A DNA stretch of 64,000 nt from Codonopsis lanceolata (GCA_013146195.2 CM028377.1:106866094-106930093); one strand, 5' to 3'. Positions 47,441-59,508 are shown, counted from the stretch's first letter. The notes: generated from the letters alone by a model not told the origin. Numbers and translations: made by a program.

Positions 47441-48239
47441 GTGAGTGCCCTGTTTTTCGACCTCTCCCCCGCGGCATGAGAAAGCGGGTGGTTTTTAGAA
47501 AAGAAAAATCTTTCAAGCGCATGGATTCGGGCAACGTAAGTGCTCCTTTTTGTTGTTTTTGCCTCGGGATCCGGGCGGCACAACTGCTTGCTTTGCGTGC
47601 TTTGTGTGTTTGCTTGCATCTGAAATCGGGCAGAGCAACTACTTGCTTTGGCTGGATTTGACGTCTAGAATTGGGCAGGGCAACTACTCTTTTTGGTTCT
47701 TTTGAACCGGTGAAATAGGGTGGAAACCTAGCAGGGTAACTAGAGCTCACTTTGGCCGGAGAGTTTGAGTGTTTACGGAAGATTTGGCAGAGCTTCGAAG
47801 CTGGAGAGGAAAATACCTCGGTGTTCTCTCGGGAGAGCAGACTGCGGTGAAAGTTTTTCACGTAGTGAATTTCTTAACTGTGTGAAATTGTGAACCCGGA
47901 GCCTCTATATATTGCTGAGGATGAGGGATTCCTTCGCGGTTAAGTTTTGTCCTCTGAGCTTCGACGACTTGTACTGTGCACTGAAAAGGTTACACCTTAG
48001 GCTACTGCACCAGTAACTGGGAGGGCTGTGGGCGTTGCCTATAGGGCTTGTGGGTGCGGCGCCCACAACCTTTCCCTGTCTCATTTTTTGCCCTTTGGCC
48101 CCCTGCAATTCACTGTTTATGCATCATTTCTTTTCTTTTGCATTTTCAACCCTGTAACTTGACATTCGTTAGTCCTTTAAGAGGTCTTAATATTTTATGA
48201 CATGTCAAATACCCGGGGTACGAAATTGGGGTGTCTACA
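47441..48239 (-). repeat. 5' LTR of the non-autonomous Tat element
   Basis: In the sense direction it reads TGTAGACACCCCAATTTCGT to GGGCACTCACA. A TATA-like CAATATATAGAGG is at 47903-47915 (minus). The start is the same as for the LTRs at 3166 and 56345. Confidence 0.85.
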
Positions 48240-49009
48240 GTTATCTGCACCTCTAAGTCTTTAAACTTTTGCGATATCATTCATTAGGAAAAAGCCAACT
48301 AACAAAGAGATTAATAAACACTGTGATCAACAAGACTTGATTGAATAATAAATTATTATAGAACAAAAGATTCGATACAAGTTATCTCAAATTCCTAGAT
48401 TATGAGTTAGTTCCCCATAATTGAAAGTACAAAAAACCTTGAACCATTTTTAGAGAATTCTTCTTCATAGACAAAGAAAAATAATACAAAACTTCTCTCC
48501 ATTTTTCTAATCTCAAATGGATATATTTATACCTAATAATTATACAATAACTAGGAAAAAAAGATACAAAGTAATTAAAATTCTAAAAGGAGACAAAAGG
48601 GAGCCAAAGTGGCTGTCCCTTTTCCAAGACTTCAAATAGACAAATGATTTGCTTGAGAAATTTGATTTTCAGCCTTTTAGCCTTCAAGTTTCCAGTTTTT
48701 GCACTTTGGTCCCTAAAATTCCTCAATTCAGCATAAAGTGTCTATATTTTGCACAATTGTTCCCCAAGTCCCTGAAACTATAAAATAACACTAAAACATA
48801 TATTAGACAACAAAAACCTCAAGAAATAGCGTAATTTAAGTCAGAATAATACCCAATAAATTTGTATAAAACACATTCATCATTTAGATACTTAGATCTA
48901 TCCATGTACTATAGTTCTCCATCTTCGTTGTCGTAGTCGTTGTTGTTGTTGCCACCGCCGCCGTAAGTTCTCAATTTCCACGTCTCTTCGTCTCTCGCTC
49001 TCGCTCTCA

Positions 49010-49036
49010 CTCTCTCTCTCTCTCTCTCTCTCTCTC
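49010..49036. repeat. (CT)n microsatellite
   Basis: CT run inside the right part of the outer hAT element. Confidence 0.9.
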
Positions 49037-49401
49037 AGCGTAGATCTAACGCCTCCATGGCTCTATCTCAGACTTCACTCGACGTGTTGTCGTCATCAAC
49101 ATAGTAAGTCCTTAATTTCGTCTTATCTTTATTCCCCGTCCCCCTCCATCTATGCTCCCTTCTCTTTGACGTTTGTAATGGATCTTTTGTGAAGGCTATA
49201 TCTAATTTGATACAGATGGCACCAAGGACAAGTATGCGGCGTCAAGGCGATTAGGTGGTGATTTTTCGGTGGATGCTTTTTTTGGGCGATTTGAAGGAAG
49301 TTGTGGCAGTGGAGGGGTGCCCAGTGCCTAGGCGACTACCTAGGCCGATTTTTAGAACATTGATCATGCCAAAAGTTTTCTTTCAACATGACATGCATGG
49401 G

Positions 49402-50056
49402 ATGATTTACAGATATGGCCAAGTCGAAGATGACTTGGTCATATATAGCCTAACTTTAAAAAAGAAGAAGCTTTTTTATAGTCACTTTCACCAATGAACT
49501 GTCTACAATACCCTTAGTCGTCTAGTCCACCACATCAGTCATCTAGTCAACCACGCCTAGTTCACTGATAAACTAATTGGTTTACTCTGTCGTCTAGTCG
49601 ACTACGTCTGGTTCACTGATAAACCAATTGTTTACTCGTGGTTGACCACGCCTAGTTCACTGATAAACCAATTGGTTTATCATTGATTCATTGGGTTTGA
49701 TAGAGAGAAAGAAGACGAGGGAGGCGAGGACGATGAAAGAGGCAGATGATAAGGACGGCGACATTGGATGGAGGCGGAGGACGATGAATGATGAAGGATG
49801 AAGGAGGCGGAGGATGAGGACGACGACAACAGAGGGGGCAGAGGATGATGAAGGATGAAAGAGGTAGAGGGGTGAGACCCACGACGAGAAAAGAAAGAGA
49901 GGGAGATGACGACAATGTTTGAGCCCTTTGAGAGTCAAGAAAACCTTTTAGGGGTTGGAAGGTATTAGGGGTATTTTAGGAGTTGTCAAAATTTTTGGTC
50001 AAGAGGTCATATAAGATAAACACTTTGGTCAAATGGCTCTACTTGACTAATGCCAC
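49402..50056. mobile_element. MULE-like element with 9-10-bp target duplication
   Basis: CATGCATGGG is present at 49392-49401 and 50057-50066. The inner ends (gatgatttacagatatggcc and the complement of the right end, gtggcattagtcaagtagag) are only loosely similar, so the TIR is weak. The interior has tandem units around gcctagttcactgataaacc (49550-49685) and a GA-rich low-complexity stretch (49700-49910) without a believable protein. Confidence 0.45.
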
Positions 50057-50069
50057 CATGCATGGGAGC

Positions 50070-51193
50070 TAGAGCCGTCAACCGGGCCGGGCCGGTCCAA
50101 GTCCACTGGGTTTGGCTTGGCAACGGGCCTGGTATATATTATGTCGGGCCTATGAAAACTCAAACCCAGTCCAGCCCATCTCCGGGCCTCTAGGCCTTCG
50201 AGCCTATGGGCCAAAAATGAAGAAAATTATTTTTATTTAAAAAGTTCACAAATTAACTAATTTTGCTAGTTAGTTTATCAAACTTCAATTGTTTAGAGCC
50301 CAAATTGATATGAAGAATTTTAAACACTGGCCACAATCACAAAGAAGATTGAGTTTGAGAAAAAACTAAACTTAGCCCTTTTGAAACACAACAAATTAAA
50401 CAAGAACCCACATTCAATTCATGGCTGCTTCCATTAAGCCACTATACCCAGTAGTCCAGTACTCTCTTCTCCAATAAAATAGACCATTATTCCTAATTCA
50501 TTGCTTTCCTCCAATAAGCCGACCACTGTTCCTGCAAAGTGCAAGCAAACCATCACTCTCTTTCAAGTATTTATATATTCAATCTCTTTATGCTTTATTA
50601 AGTTATTCACATTCACTCACAAATTTGATTGACAGATTCACAAATAGCTCTACCATCAGTGCCTCCAAAAGAAGACCGACACGAAGTAGTCATTGGCAAT
50701 TGTGTTATTCACCACCTTGACTTATCCCCATTTTGTGCCGACTGAAACACATTACACAGTAGACACACATATATATTGACTATTGAGAGAGAGCGATAGA
50801 TAGAGAGAGACAGAGAGGAACTATTGGAGATCAGAGATCTGGACTCTAGAGTGAGGAATTGAGGATTGAGGAGTGTTGGAGTGAGGACTCGCTGGAATGG
50901 CATCTCGACTCTGGCGGCCGGAGGCGGAGGCGGAGGCGAGAGAAAGAGATAGAGTGATATGATACATACACTGATAGGGTTTTTAATTTTTAAGTTTTAT
51001 TACGTTTGGTTTTTTTATCCTTTGTAGTTGGGCCAAGCCAGGTCAGGTGGACTTTTTCAACTTCGGGCCAAGCACACCCACATGCCTTTCGGGTCAGGCA
51101 AAAAAGGCCCAATTTTTTTTGGGCCATGAAAATTGAAGCCCAAGCTCATGAAAAGTCGGGTGGGCTGGACCGGGCTTAATTTTAACAGCTCTG
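50070..51193. mobile_element. hAT-type non-autonomous element
   Basis: A perfect 8-bp target duplication ATGGGAGC lies at 50062-50069 and 51194-51201. The ends are TAGAGCCGTCAACCGGGCC and, reverse-complemented, CAGAGCTGTTAAAATTAAGC; GGGCC-rich subterminal repeats follow at both ends (gggccgggccgg; tgggctggaccgggct). No transposase. Confidence 0.82.
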
Positions 51194-51201
51194 ATGGGAG
51201 C

Positions 51202-53019
51202 AAGGGCAGATTGAGTGTTGTGTCAGCTATGGATAATTGGACATGCATATATCACATAAGATTTCATTTATTTACTTTTTAGTATATTTAGTTTGTATAA
51301 TTTTTTGATCATAATGAAATCTTCCGCAAGATCTTATAAAGAAAAAGAAAAGATGTTTCTAATGTTTTTTTTCTTATGTCGATATTATTTTTTTATTATC
51401 GATATTGTTAAGCCTAATCTTATTTTCCTTTTGTATGTATTAAACGCATCTATGTGTTTGTATATAAAAGAATACTAATATTCAAGAATTTCATTTTTTT
51501 AACCAGGTTAGTCGACATTTATAATATTATATCTTTTTATCCATTTTTAGCAAGTTTTATGACTAGAAACAGAGCAAAGATTAATGTAATATCATGTTAC
51601 ATGTAAAGATCATGTGGTCAGGTCTCTTGATTTTTGTATCTTAAACTTTTAATAAATAAAGTTGTTTTCAATTAAGAATTTTTAAACATTGGTCACAAAT
51701 TTGAATAATAACATAATATCATAATTAAGAAAGCTAATTATTTTTAACAGTGTCTGCATGTTAGCCTTAATTGTCCCTACCTCTTTTCTAGTGAATGCTT
51801 ATGTGAAATTCAGTGATGCTAAATCTTCAATTCCATAACTTTCATAATGAATGTGATATTTTATGTGTGTTTACGTTCTTAAAAACTGACATGAGTAATT
51901 CTGGCATTAGGATATGATTTAGGCCATCTTTGGATCGTTTCATCCTAAATATTTCCCGACCTTACTAAAAATATCCATAGTGTCCCTTTTGAGCTGAATT
52001 AAAGAATGATGTATGCTAAGCATACAACAACCCCCATTCGAATTTGTTTCTTTAGCTCACATTAACTTAATCCCTAAAACTTGTACACTTTAGCCTACCC
52101 TTTGAGAGAGTAGGAAGTGTGTGGGGAATTAATTTTATGGAGCCATTATCAGTTAGATGATTTTATGAAGACTTATTCTTCCTCGTCGTAATAAAAAAAA
52201 AAGTGATGGAAAAGAAAAAGAAAAAAATATTGGTTCGACGAATATGAAAATAGGAAGAGGCAGAGTGCAAAAAGATTCAAATGGAAGCATAGCTTTCAAG
52301 ATATAGATATGTTAGAAAAAGTTCATCTAAAGAAATGATCACTAGTTATTTTTAGCACAATGTATTGAATACAACAAGTTTGGGGGAAAATCCCCACTTG
52401 TGGTCTTTGTAGGTCCTAGCCTAATTGGAAATATTTCTACAAGTTTAGAAGCAATTGGGGAAAATGGTAGTCTTGCTCTCTCACTTTGTATTATATTGCC
52501 TTTCCATCATATCCCCCCAACACCAAGGCCTTACATTACAAGCTTAATAAATTCCTATTGATCTTTTTGCCAGTTACTTGTATTGGTTGATTCGATTGTA
52601 ATACATGTAAATTGATCCCCACTTCATATATTCATACTATTCGCCAAAGCTCACTGTGTTAGCATAATCTTAGCCATTGTAAGTAACTGGGATATGAAAG
52701 CATTGTATGCCATACATAGAAAGTCCATGGGATGGATGTATAAATACTTGAAATCCATTGTGTTCTCTTTTTCTGTGATAGACTGGGTTCGGATAGTAGA
52801 TTACATACTCTGCATTGCATATGTTTTTTATTGAAAATCCTGATTTTTAGAATGAATGTTGTGCTTAGCTTAATAAAACTATTTAAGTTAGGAAATTTTC
52901 CATAACCGGTTAGCACAAACACACACAGATGTTGGCATCGGTCGCAGGTTAGAGTGTAACTTAGCATGATTTGTGGATGAGTCTGCACACATGTGGTGAG
53001 CATCTCCCTGAGACAAATA
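51202..53019. other. Intergenic DNA
   Basis: AT-rich sequence without repeats or coding regions that I recognise. Short frames on both strands look random. Confidence 0.5.
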
Positions 53020-53302
53020 TGAATATTTCATGCTATCGTGACTTGAGAATGACCCAAAATATTTTATTTGTATTTATTGTTTTTAGAGTAATTTTAATTA
53101 TCTGCTTTTGTATTTAATAGTTTTTGTATTTATCTACATAGTTGAGTCACTAATAAGAGTCTCCTTGAGTTTGTGGGTTTATAGAGGAGTGTAAATAGTG
53201 TCATCCTTCAAAAAGATTTTCCTAATTTTTGTAATTCAATTGCTTTTGTATTTATTAGTATTGTTTACTCGTGGACGAGCAAAGTCTAAGTTTGGGGGTA
53301 TT
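53020..53302 (+). other. 3' internal end and PPT of a family B element
   Basis: The purine-rich string aagtttgggggtatt ends directly before the LTR at 53303, as a polypurine tract should. Upstream text (ctcgtggacgagcaaagtc) is typical of the 3' internal end of some plant Gypsy elements. No coding part remains. Confidence 0.6.
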
Positions 53303-54545
53303 TGATAGATGTGTTTTATACGCATTTATTGGGTACTTTTATAGCTTAAAAATAGCAATTTCACGAGGCTTTTGACTACTAATATATGTTTTGGAGCTTT
53401 ATTGTGAGTTTCAGGGTTTTAGGTGAAATTATGGGATTTACAAGGCTTAAAGTGAAGAATTGAAGGAAGAGTGCAAAATGTTGAAAGATAAAAGAAGATG
53501 CACTGGATTAAGGAAACCCCTTGCGACGCAAGGTCAAGATCCATTGCCCCCGCAAGGTCACCAGTACGCGAGCCAAAAGAGAGGGAAGGCCTTGCGGCCG
53601 CATTCCGCAAGTACCTTGCCACCGCAAGCCCTTCCGTATATGCGAATGGGTGTTGTACCCTAATTGTATCACCTATCCCCTGTACACATTAGTATAAATA
53701 CAAGCCATGTAGTCACAAGCCGGAGGACGGAAAATACTCTGATTTTAATGTGTAATTCATAGTTTTTATTGTTTGTAATCATAGTTTAGAAGATCGTTCA
53801 TGTATTCTTTCATCCCATTGATATGTTCATCGTCAAGGATGAACTAATCGCTCCATAATCTAGGAATTTGAGGTAAATTGTATCGAATTTTTTGCTCTGT
53901 TATATATTGTTATTCAATCAAATCTTGTTGATCACAGTGTTTATCAATCTCTTTACTATTTGGCTTTTTCCTAATGAATGGTATCACAGTAGTTAAAGAC
54001 CAAGAGGTACGGATAACTGCACGGCCAAATGCATATGTCGTACACTGGCTCACCATTGTAATAAATTAAACCTATCAATGCATGAGAGTGATAAGTTAGG
54101 GTTAGGTTCATATATATGTTCCTGAGTGACATACATAAATTCATATGTTCTTGTTTTTAAGGGTATATATTCAGATGAATTATTTAGGATGGAGACTGAA
54201 TTATAATTTGACGACCTATACCAATCTTTCATGAACGAACCCAAGATTAATTGATTGATACATTAAGCAAAAGAACATTAGAGTAGATACAAGTGAATCC
54301 ATATTCCTAGATTCTCCTCAACCATAAGATCTTCACAAACTGTATTTGCTGCTTTAATAAATGTTAATTAGTTTGCCTGCTTTCTAGTAGAATAATTTAG
54401 ATAAATAAACCAAAAACCCCCTTAGTTTAATTATTACTGATTTACTTGTTCTAGATACTTCTTGTCTCTGTGATTCGACCCTTGCTTTCCGTATACTATA
54501 TTTTAATTTATTTATACACTTGCGAGGTTAAAAAATAAGACATCA
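53303..54545 (+). mobile_element. LTR of family B, plus orientation
   Basis: It runs from TGATAGATGTGTTTTATACG to AATAAGACATCA and is the reverse-orientation homologue of 24233-25493. The TATA box is TATAAATACAAG near 53692-53703 (+). CCTTGCG-type palindromes lie at ~53519-53630, upstream of the TATA box. No target duplication is seen; with the PPT on its left it is best read as a 3' LTR of a truncated element. Confidence 0.85.
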
Positions 54546-55153
54546 AAAACCTCTGGCGACCACCCTCTCCTGACAACAATTCCCGGCAACCACTGCCGCC
54601 AGCCGAACCAACCCAATAGTTTAATAGTTCTGTTATGTTTAATTTCTCTCTCAAAATCAAGTTTGTGATTTCATTTTAAAAAGAGATATACTTACACTGC
54701 CCCTCTACCTTAATTTTTTTGTGCTTTAATTATGATCATATGCAGAAGAGCTTTCAAAGAAACTGCGTATTATACCATTATTTATATTATGATCAATTTT
54801 TTTTAACCTTTATGTTCAATTAAATAGAAAAATTATTTAAGAATAGAGGGAGCATAATTTAAAAATAAATAAAAATATATGTTATATGTAAAAAACTACA
54901 TTCGAGAAACATCGTGTTTGACCATAAAAGTCAAACAAGACCAAAAATTTAGGAATGGATGGAAAACTTTTTTTTGGCTTGATCAAAGAATAATGTTTAT
55001 GAAAGATCAATAGTAGATAGGATTCAACAGAAACTGCCAATGTTGCTGCATCCAAAAGTGCATTGACCAGAAACTAAAACAAGTTAATAGCGGAAATCTT
55101 TAATCTATTAAAGCAGTAATAAACAAAGAAGTTTATCAAATAATCTACAAGCT
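54546..55153. other. Intergenic DNA with a Stowaway MITE remnant
   Basis: The part at ~54686-54853 has the interior (ctttaattatgatcatatgc) and the right end (agaatagagggagca) of a Stowaway element like those at 10916 and 11928. The left end is lost. The rest is AT-rich without features. Confidence 0.55.
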
Positions 55154-56344
55154 ATGACGACCCAACCCGGATTCCAACACGAAATTCCAAGGTCGTGCCA
55201 TTAGGACAATGCAAGAAGAGGACAAGCACTTGTTAAACAGTAGTGCAGATCGAACAATCGAGCTAAACAGCTCTAGACACATATAAGAAACTGTACTAAC
55301 ATACGAATTTCAAAATTTCGAATATGCGGAAGCGTTAAAGAACAAGTCCTCGAGCTTAAGAGCTCGAGACTGAAACAAATGAAACCAAGAAAGGTGATGC
55401 CTCACAAGGTATGAAAATGAAACTCGCGTGCCGCAACATTGCAAACGCAGAACAAATCATCGGCACTCTAGGCTGGCGTTTTATCAATGACCAACCTGAT
55501 ATAACAACGACCCACGGCTAAAGCATATCGGGGTAACAACAACAACAACAATAACAACAACTTAAACAATTAGAATAACTAGAATAATAAACTCCCCGAG
55601 GCTACAACTGCCCGGGGTACAACTGATGGAATACCAAGCTCGGGAGCACAAGTGCTGGACTACAAAAGGAAAACCAATAAACCTAAGAACGAACTACCCG
55701 ACGGTAAAGCTTACATAATAACGGTAAAAAAAGGACAAATAAATAATAATGGTACGACAAGAACAAGAGACTACTCGAGCTACAACTCAAAAGAATCAAC
55801 AGCTATCAGCATGAACAACTCGATCTCAACTCGGCGATCAATCTCACGTACACTACTCCACACAGGATCTACCAGGCCTCAACACGGCTCACAAATAACT
55901 GCACACTAGAAGGCAAAGTGCGAGTGAGTAAAAAAGACTTATTACGCTACTACTAAACAATATACATAAATGAAATATTGCCATAAGTGGAAATAATATT
56001 ATGTTACTACAACGAAGACCCAGTAAGTCGAGTTGTATACTTTACAAAAACTGTTCCTTTACAAGACTACCAAGATGAACCATGGTGAATTCCCTCTCCA
56101 CAACCAACCAAGAAAGTCAGGAGGTAAGTCACAAGAATCATCATATAAATATGGACGTATATCTTAATATAAACATCCCAAGTCTCCCATAGAATAATTA
56201 AATAGAAGTATGCATATTTATATATAGACACATATCAAGTCTCTCATAGGATCATCACGTGTAGTTGTATAAAATCATTTATATACCTAATAATTAATTC
56301 ATGGAACTTACCATGTAAGAGTATGCACATCTATATATACATAC
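55154..56344 (-). repeat. Family II Tekay-like LTR fragment
   Basis: Homologous to 2348-4882 (without the nested Tat LTR), from tgacgacccaacccggattcc through gtgccgcaacattgcaaacg to acatctatatatacata. It is cut at 56344 by the Tat element. Confidence 0.75.
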
Positions 56345-56719
56345 TGTAGACACCCCAATTTCGTATCTCTGGTATGTATCATGACATGAGATATCAAGAC
56401 CTGTTAAACACTAACGAATGTCAAGTTACAGGGGTTTAAAATGCAAAAGAAAAAGCAGGATGCGCAAACAGTGAAATACAGGGGGCCTAAGTGCCAAAAA
56501 AGGACCACGGCGCCACCCACATGCATACCTGGTGCGGCGCCCACCCCCTCCATGGGTGGCGCCCAATAGTGCCCTGTGCACTGTTGTAGTTAGCCTCTAG
56601 TACAATCTCTCAAGTGCGCGATACAAGCCGGTGAAGCACGAAGTGAGAAATCTTAATGACGAAGGAATCCCTTCTCCAGCTTATAAATAAGAGGCCTCGG
56701 CTTCGTGAATTCACACAGT
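56345..56719 (+). repeat. 5' LTR remnant (U3 and TATA) of the Tat element
   Basis: It matches the 5' LTR of the other Tat element up to ttcacacag at ~56719, including the TATA box TTATAAATAAGAGG at 56681-56694. Homology stops about 30 bp downstream of the TATA box, where protease-coding sequence begins. Confidence 0.8.
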
Positions 56720-57010
56720 CATTGGGCCGTTAACCATGCCAGTAGAATTCCAAGTCTTGGACATACCAGCCACTTTCAGCCTGTTCTGGGACGACCTTGG
56801 ATCCATGGGGTAAAAGGGGTAGCCTCCTCACTGCATCAACGTGTCAAATTTATCCATGACGACCATATAGTGATCATTCTTACCGATAGGATCTTGGAAA
56901 ACAAAGAACACGGGGACATCCCAATCCTCGAAATAGAACATGATGACACGGGTATCTTCCTTAGTAGTTTTGATGTTATCCCCTAAGCTAGAGTCAACGC
57001 CATTGAATGT
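56720..57010 (+). pseudogene. Tat protease, C-terminal part
   Basis: The text IPVEFQVLDIPATF, GRPWIHGVKGVASS, LHQRVKFIHDDHIV and FDVIP follows the order of the retropepsin-like region in Tat-lineage pol. The active-site DTG part is absent because the sequence starts at the deletion junction. The reading frame changes at least once (~56790-56820). Confidence 0.7.
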
Positions 57011-57784
57011 GGGCGAGAACCGACATCACCAGGAAAAAGACTACATCTCTAGGAAACATGGTCCCTTTAAACATGTTCGGAAAATGAATTATATGCTTGG
57101 TTTAGGTCTCGGTAGAAATCAGCGAGGACTTGTTAATCTAGTCCAAGATGAACTCAAGGAATGTATCCCTCCTTTTGGTCTAGGATATAAACCTACTCCA
57201 GTTGAAATAGCCGTAGTCATGAAACAGAAACGTGAGAAAAGCAAGGCCGAGCGAAAAAAACGTCCTTACATATATCCCCCTCTCCAACCATATAGAAAAA
57301 CCTTAAATGGTTACTTTGTAAGGAAGGGGGAAGCAGATACCTATCTCATGTTTCCCGAGCCCTGGTTAGACCAGAATGGGAAAAGGCATCCCGTTGGGAG
57401 ATCTTCGAAGATTTCAGTCTCACTACAGATAAAATGGAACAAGTTACCCTGGAGCCCCATATCCCTTCATGTAAAAATGTTACAATTCAGAATACTTGGT
57501 CTATAGACCAAGACGATTATGCTCTGGCCCTGTTAGATAATGACTGTCTAGGAGATAGTTTTCTGGGAATGATAGATGGAGGCACTAGCTATGAAAAGCT
57601 CCCTGCTGAGTTTGAGTCTATTTCTGATAAGCCTCTGCATAATTGGTATACTACAATCGGCCCGCTCTTGACACCCGCGGATCTGGTGGACCATTTCAGA
57701 TATACTATTTCCCATCCTTCCTTTAGCCTTACGGATTGGTCATCTACCGATCCGCTCCCTAAAATTGAGGATTTCAAACCTTAG
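57011..57784 (+). pseudogene. Tat pol segment with G-patch-like motif
   Basis: MNYMLGLGLGRNQRGLVN (57090-57140) followed by FGLGYKPT resembles the glycine-rich G-patch, which in other proteins binds RNA. Plant Gypsy polyproteins often have it between protease and RT. A basic stretch KREKSKAERKKRP follows. Two overlapping frames (56940-57506 and 57434-57784) show a frameshift near 57440-57500. The end (PLPKIEDFKP) precedes the RT region. Confidence 0.65.
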
Positions 57785-57914
57785 GTCCTCAGTAATGTAA
57801 ACAACCCTGTATAGTTTGTTAATAATGATAATCTAGATGTCTTTGCGTATTCCTTAAGTTGCACCTTCATTAAAAGACACATCATTTAACTTTGATAATA
57901 AGTCATTCAATGAA

Positions 57915-59008
57915 ATGGACTCAAATGATAAAAGTTACCTGCTTGAGCTCGCCAAGTCACTCATGCACCAGGAAAAGCATCAATCAACCGCAGCAGATGA
58001 AGACTTGACTACTATCAATCTGGGGCTGAACAATGAAATCAAAGAAGTCAGAATTGGCAGCTACCTGCAAGGCTCTGAAAGAGTAGCACTTATTGACCTC
58101 CTCAAGGAATTTGTGGACATCTTTGCATGGTCCTACGAAGATATGCCTGGGCTGGATCCAGCCATTGTTGAACACCGGATCCCTACTCATCCGGATGCTC
58201 GACCAATCAATCAGAAACTCCGCCGAATCAAACCAGAATGGTCACTGCAAGTGAAAGAAGAAGTCATGAAACAGCTCCGCGTCAAATTCATTCGGGTAGT
58301 TGAATACCCGATCTGGCTATCAAATATAGTGACCGTTCCAAAGCCTAATGGAAAGGTTCGGATCTGCGTAGATTTCCGCAACCTCAACAAGGTGTCGCCC
58401 AAAGACGACTTCCCTCTACCCAACATTGATATTGTGGTAGACGCTGTAGCCTCTCACAAAGTAAGATCCTTCGTAGACGGCATGCTGGGTTACAATCAAA
58501 TCAAAATAGCAGCAGAAGACCAGGTAAAAACATCTTTCACCACCCCTGGGGAACCTACTGCTACAATGTCATGTCGTTTGGGCTAAAAAATGATGGGGCT
58601 ACATATCAAAGAGCTGCCACCGCCTTCTTCCATGATATGATCCACAAAGAGGTCGAAGTGTACGTAGACAACATGATCGTGCACTCCAGCGACGCCGATA
58701 GTGCCCATATCAAAGACCTTCGAATTTTTTTCGAAAGGTTAAGAAAGCATCAGATGAAGCTTAACCCCACCAAATGCACATTCGGGGTTACCAAAGGCAA
58801 GGTCCTGGGATTCATGGTGACCGAGCAAGGCATTGAGATTGAGCCAGCCAAAATCAAAGCCATCATAAATATGCCGCAGCCAAAAATTCCAATAGAAGTC
58901 AAAGGCTTCCTGGGCCGATTGCAATACATTAGCCGCTTCATCAGACAGCTGACCTCCATATATGAGCCCCTATTCAAACTCTTAAAGAAAAATACTGACC
59001 AGGTCTAG
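57915..59008 (+). pseudogene. Tat reverse transcriptase, inactive
   Basis: RT blocks run in order: DIFAWSYEDMPGLDPAIVEH, a PINQKLRRIKPE block, SNIVTVPKPNGKVRICVDF, KDDFPLPNIDIVVDAV, GYNQIKIA, then after a 1-nt frameshift near 58548 MSFGLKNDGATYQRA, VEVYVDNMIVHS and CTFGVTKGKVLGFMV. The KDDFPLP and MSFGLKN forms are typical of the Tat (Ogre/Retand) group. The second aspartate of the usual YVDD is asparagine (codon 58670-58672), so even a corrected frame would lack a catalytic residue. A TAG at 59006-59008 stands where the family has tryptophan. Confidence 0.9.
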
Positions 59009-59508
59009 GACGAAAAATGCCAGCTAGCCTTCAAAAAAATAAAAACTTACCTTGCCAGTCCACCAGTGCTAGCTCCTCCTCAGATACATAAACCTCTCCT
59101 CCTATATTTAACCGTCACAGATACATCAGTAGGGGCTATGCTCGCCCAAGAAAAAAAAATTCCTACATCGAAAATACCATCTACTTCATAAGTAGGAAGT
59201 TACAAGGAGGCGAGCTTAATTACTCGGCATTGGAAAAAAGCTGCACTGGTCTAGTTTGGGCGACCCAGAGGCTCAAAACTTATCTGCAAGTTTAATCCAT
59301 CAGGCTCATCTCAAGAATGGATCCTATAAAATACATCTTCGGCAAGCCATCACTATCCATCCGACTAGCCAAATGGTCAATCCTCCTCAACGAGTTTGAC
59401 ATTACCTATGTCACGCTCAAATCTATCAAAGGTAGCGTGATTGCGGACCATTTAGCTGATCTGCCGCTAGAAGCAGAAGATGCAGCTGAGCCCAGCTTCC
59501 CAGATTAA
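59009..59508 (+). pseudogene. Tat first RNase H and connection
   Basis: Fragments of the retrotransposon-type RNase H are recognisable: AFKKIKTYLASPPVL, LLYLTVTDTSVGAMLAQE, the shifted text IYFISRKLQGGELNYSALEK and LAKWSILLNEFDITYV, SVIADHLADLPLE. The region is broken by a frameshift near 59155 and a stop near 59294. Confidence 0.8.

Larger units (their letters stand above)
38772..48239 (-). mobile_element. Non-autonomous Tat-lineage Gypsy element, minus strand
   Basis: The 9.47-kb element starts TGTGAGTGCCCC and ends GGGGTGTCTACA, with a perfect 5-bp target duplication GTTAT (38767-38771 and 48240-48244). It has LTRs at both ends and a Tat-type gag (43880-45480) but no protease, RT or integrase that I can find, so it must have depended on a relative such as the one at 56345. 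A hairpin repeat array fills the region before the 3' LTR, and a hAT element sits in the leader. Confidence 0.85.
38264..48882 (-). mobile_element. LTR of family B, split by the Tat element
   Basis: The ends are TGATGTCTTAATT and ACACATTCATCA, with flanks GTTAG (38259-38263) and TTTAG (48883-48887). Its halves, 38264-38771 and 48240-48882, together equal one LTR homologous to 24233-25493. Shared blocks include the ttcgttcacaaa and gagccagtata segments. The sense is minus, with TATA-like TATAAATATATCC near 48518-48530. This copy does not show the CCTTGCG palindromes. Confidence 0.85.
37628..49362. mobile_element. Outer hAT-type element of a four-level nest
   Basis: The left end is TATGGTTCTAAAAGTCGCTA and the right end, reverse-complemented, CAATGTTCTAAAAATCGGCC. 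The flanks are ATCATGCT (37620-37627) and ATCATGCC (49363-49370), an 8-bp target duplication with one mismatch, as in hAT elements. Only 37628-38263 and 48883-49362 belong to it; the rest is the nested family B element. The interior matches the complete small copy at 45620-46350 (for example gggtctagaaat..ataattac near its left end). No transposase, so non-autonomous. Confidence 0.75.

Noticed and set aside
47403..47861. 152-codon minus-strand frame
   Set aside because: Lies entirely in the 5' LTR of the Tat element and has repeat-like, non-domain text.
49657..49938. Serine/proline-rich minus-strand frames
   Set aside because: They come from a GA-rich low-complexity tract in a MULE-like element.
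53303..54545. Solo LTR
   Set aside because: The flanks do not form a target duplication and a polypurine tract precedes it, so a 3' LTR of a truncated element fits better.
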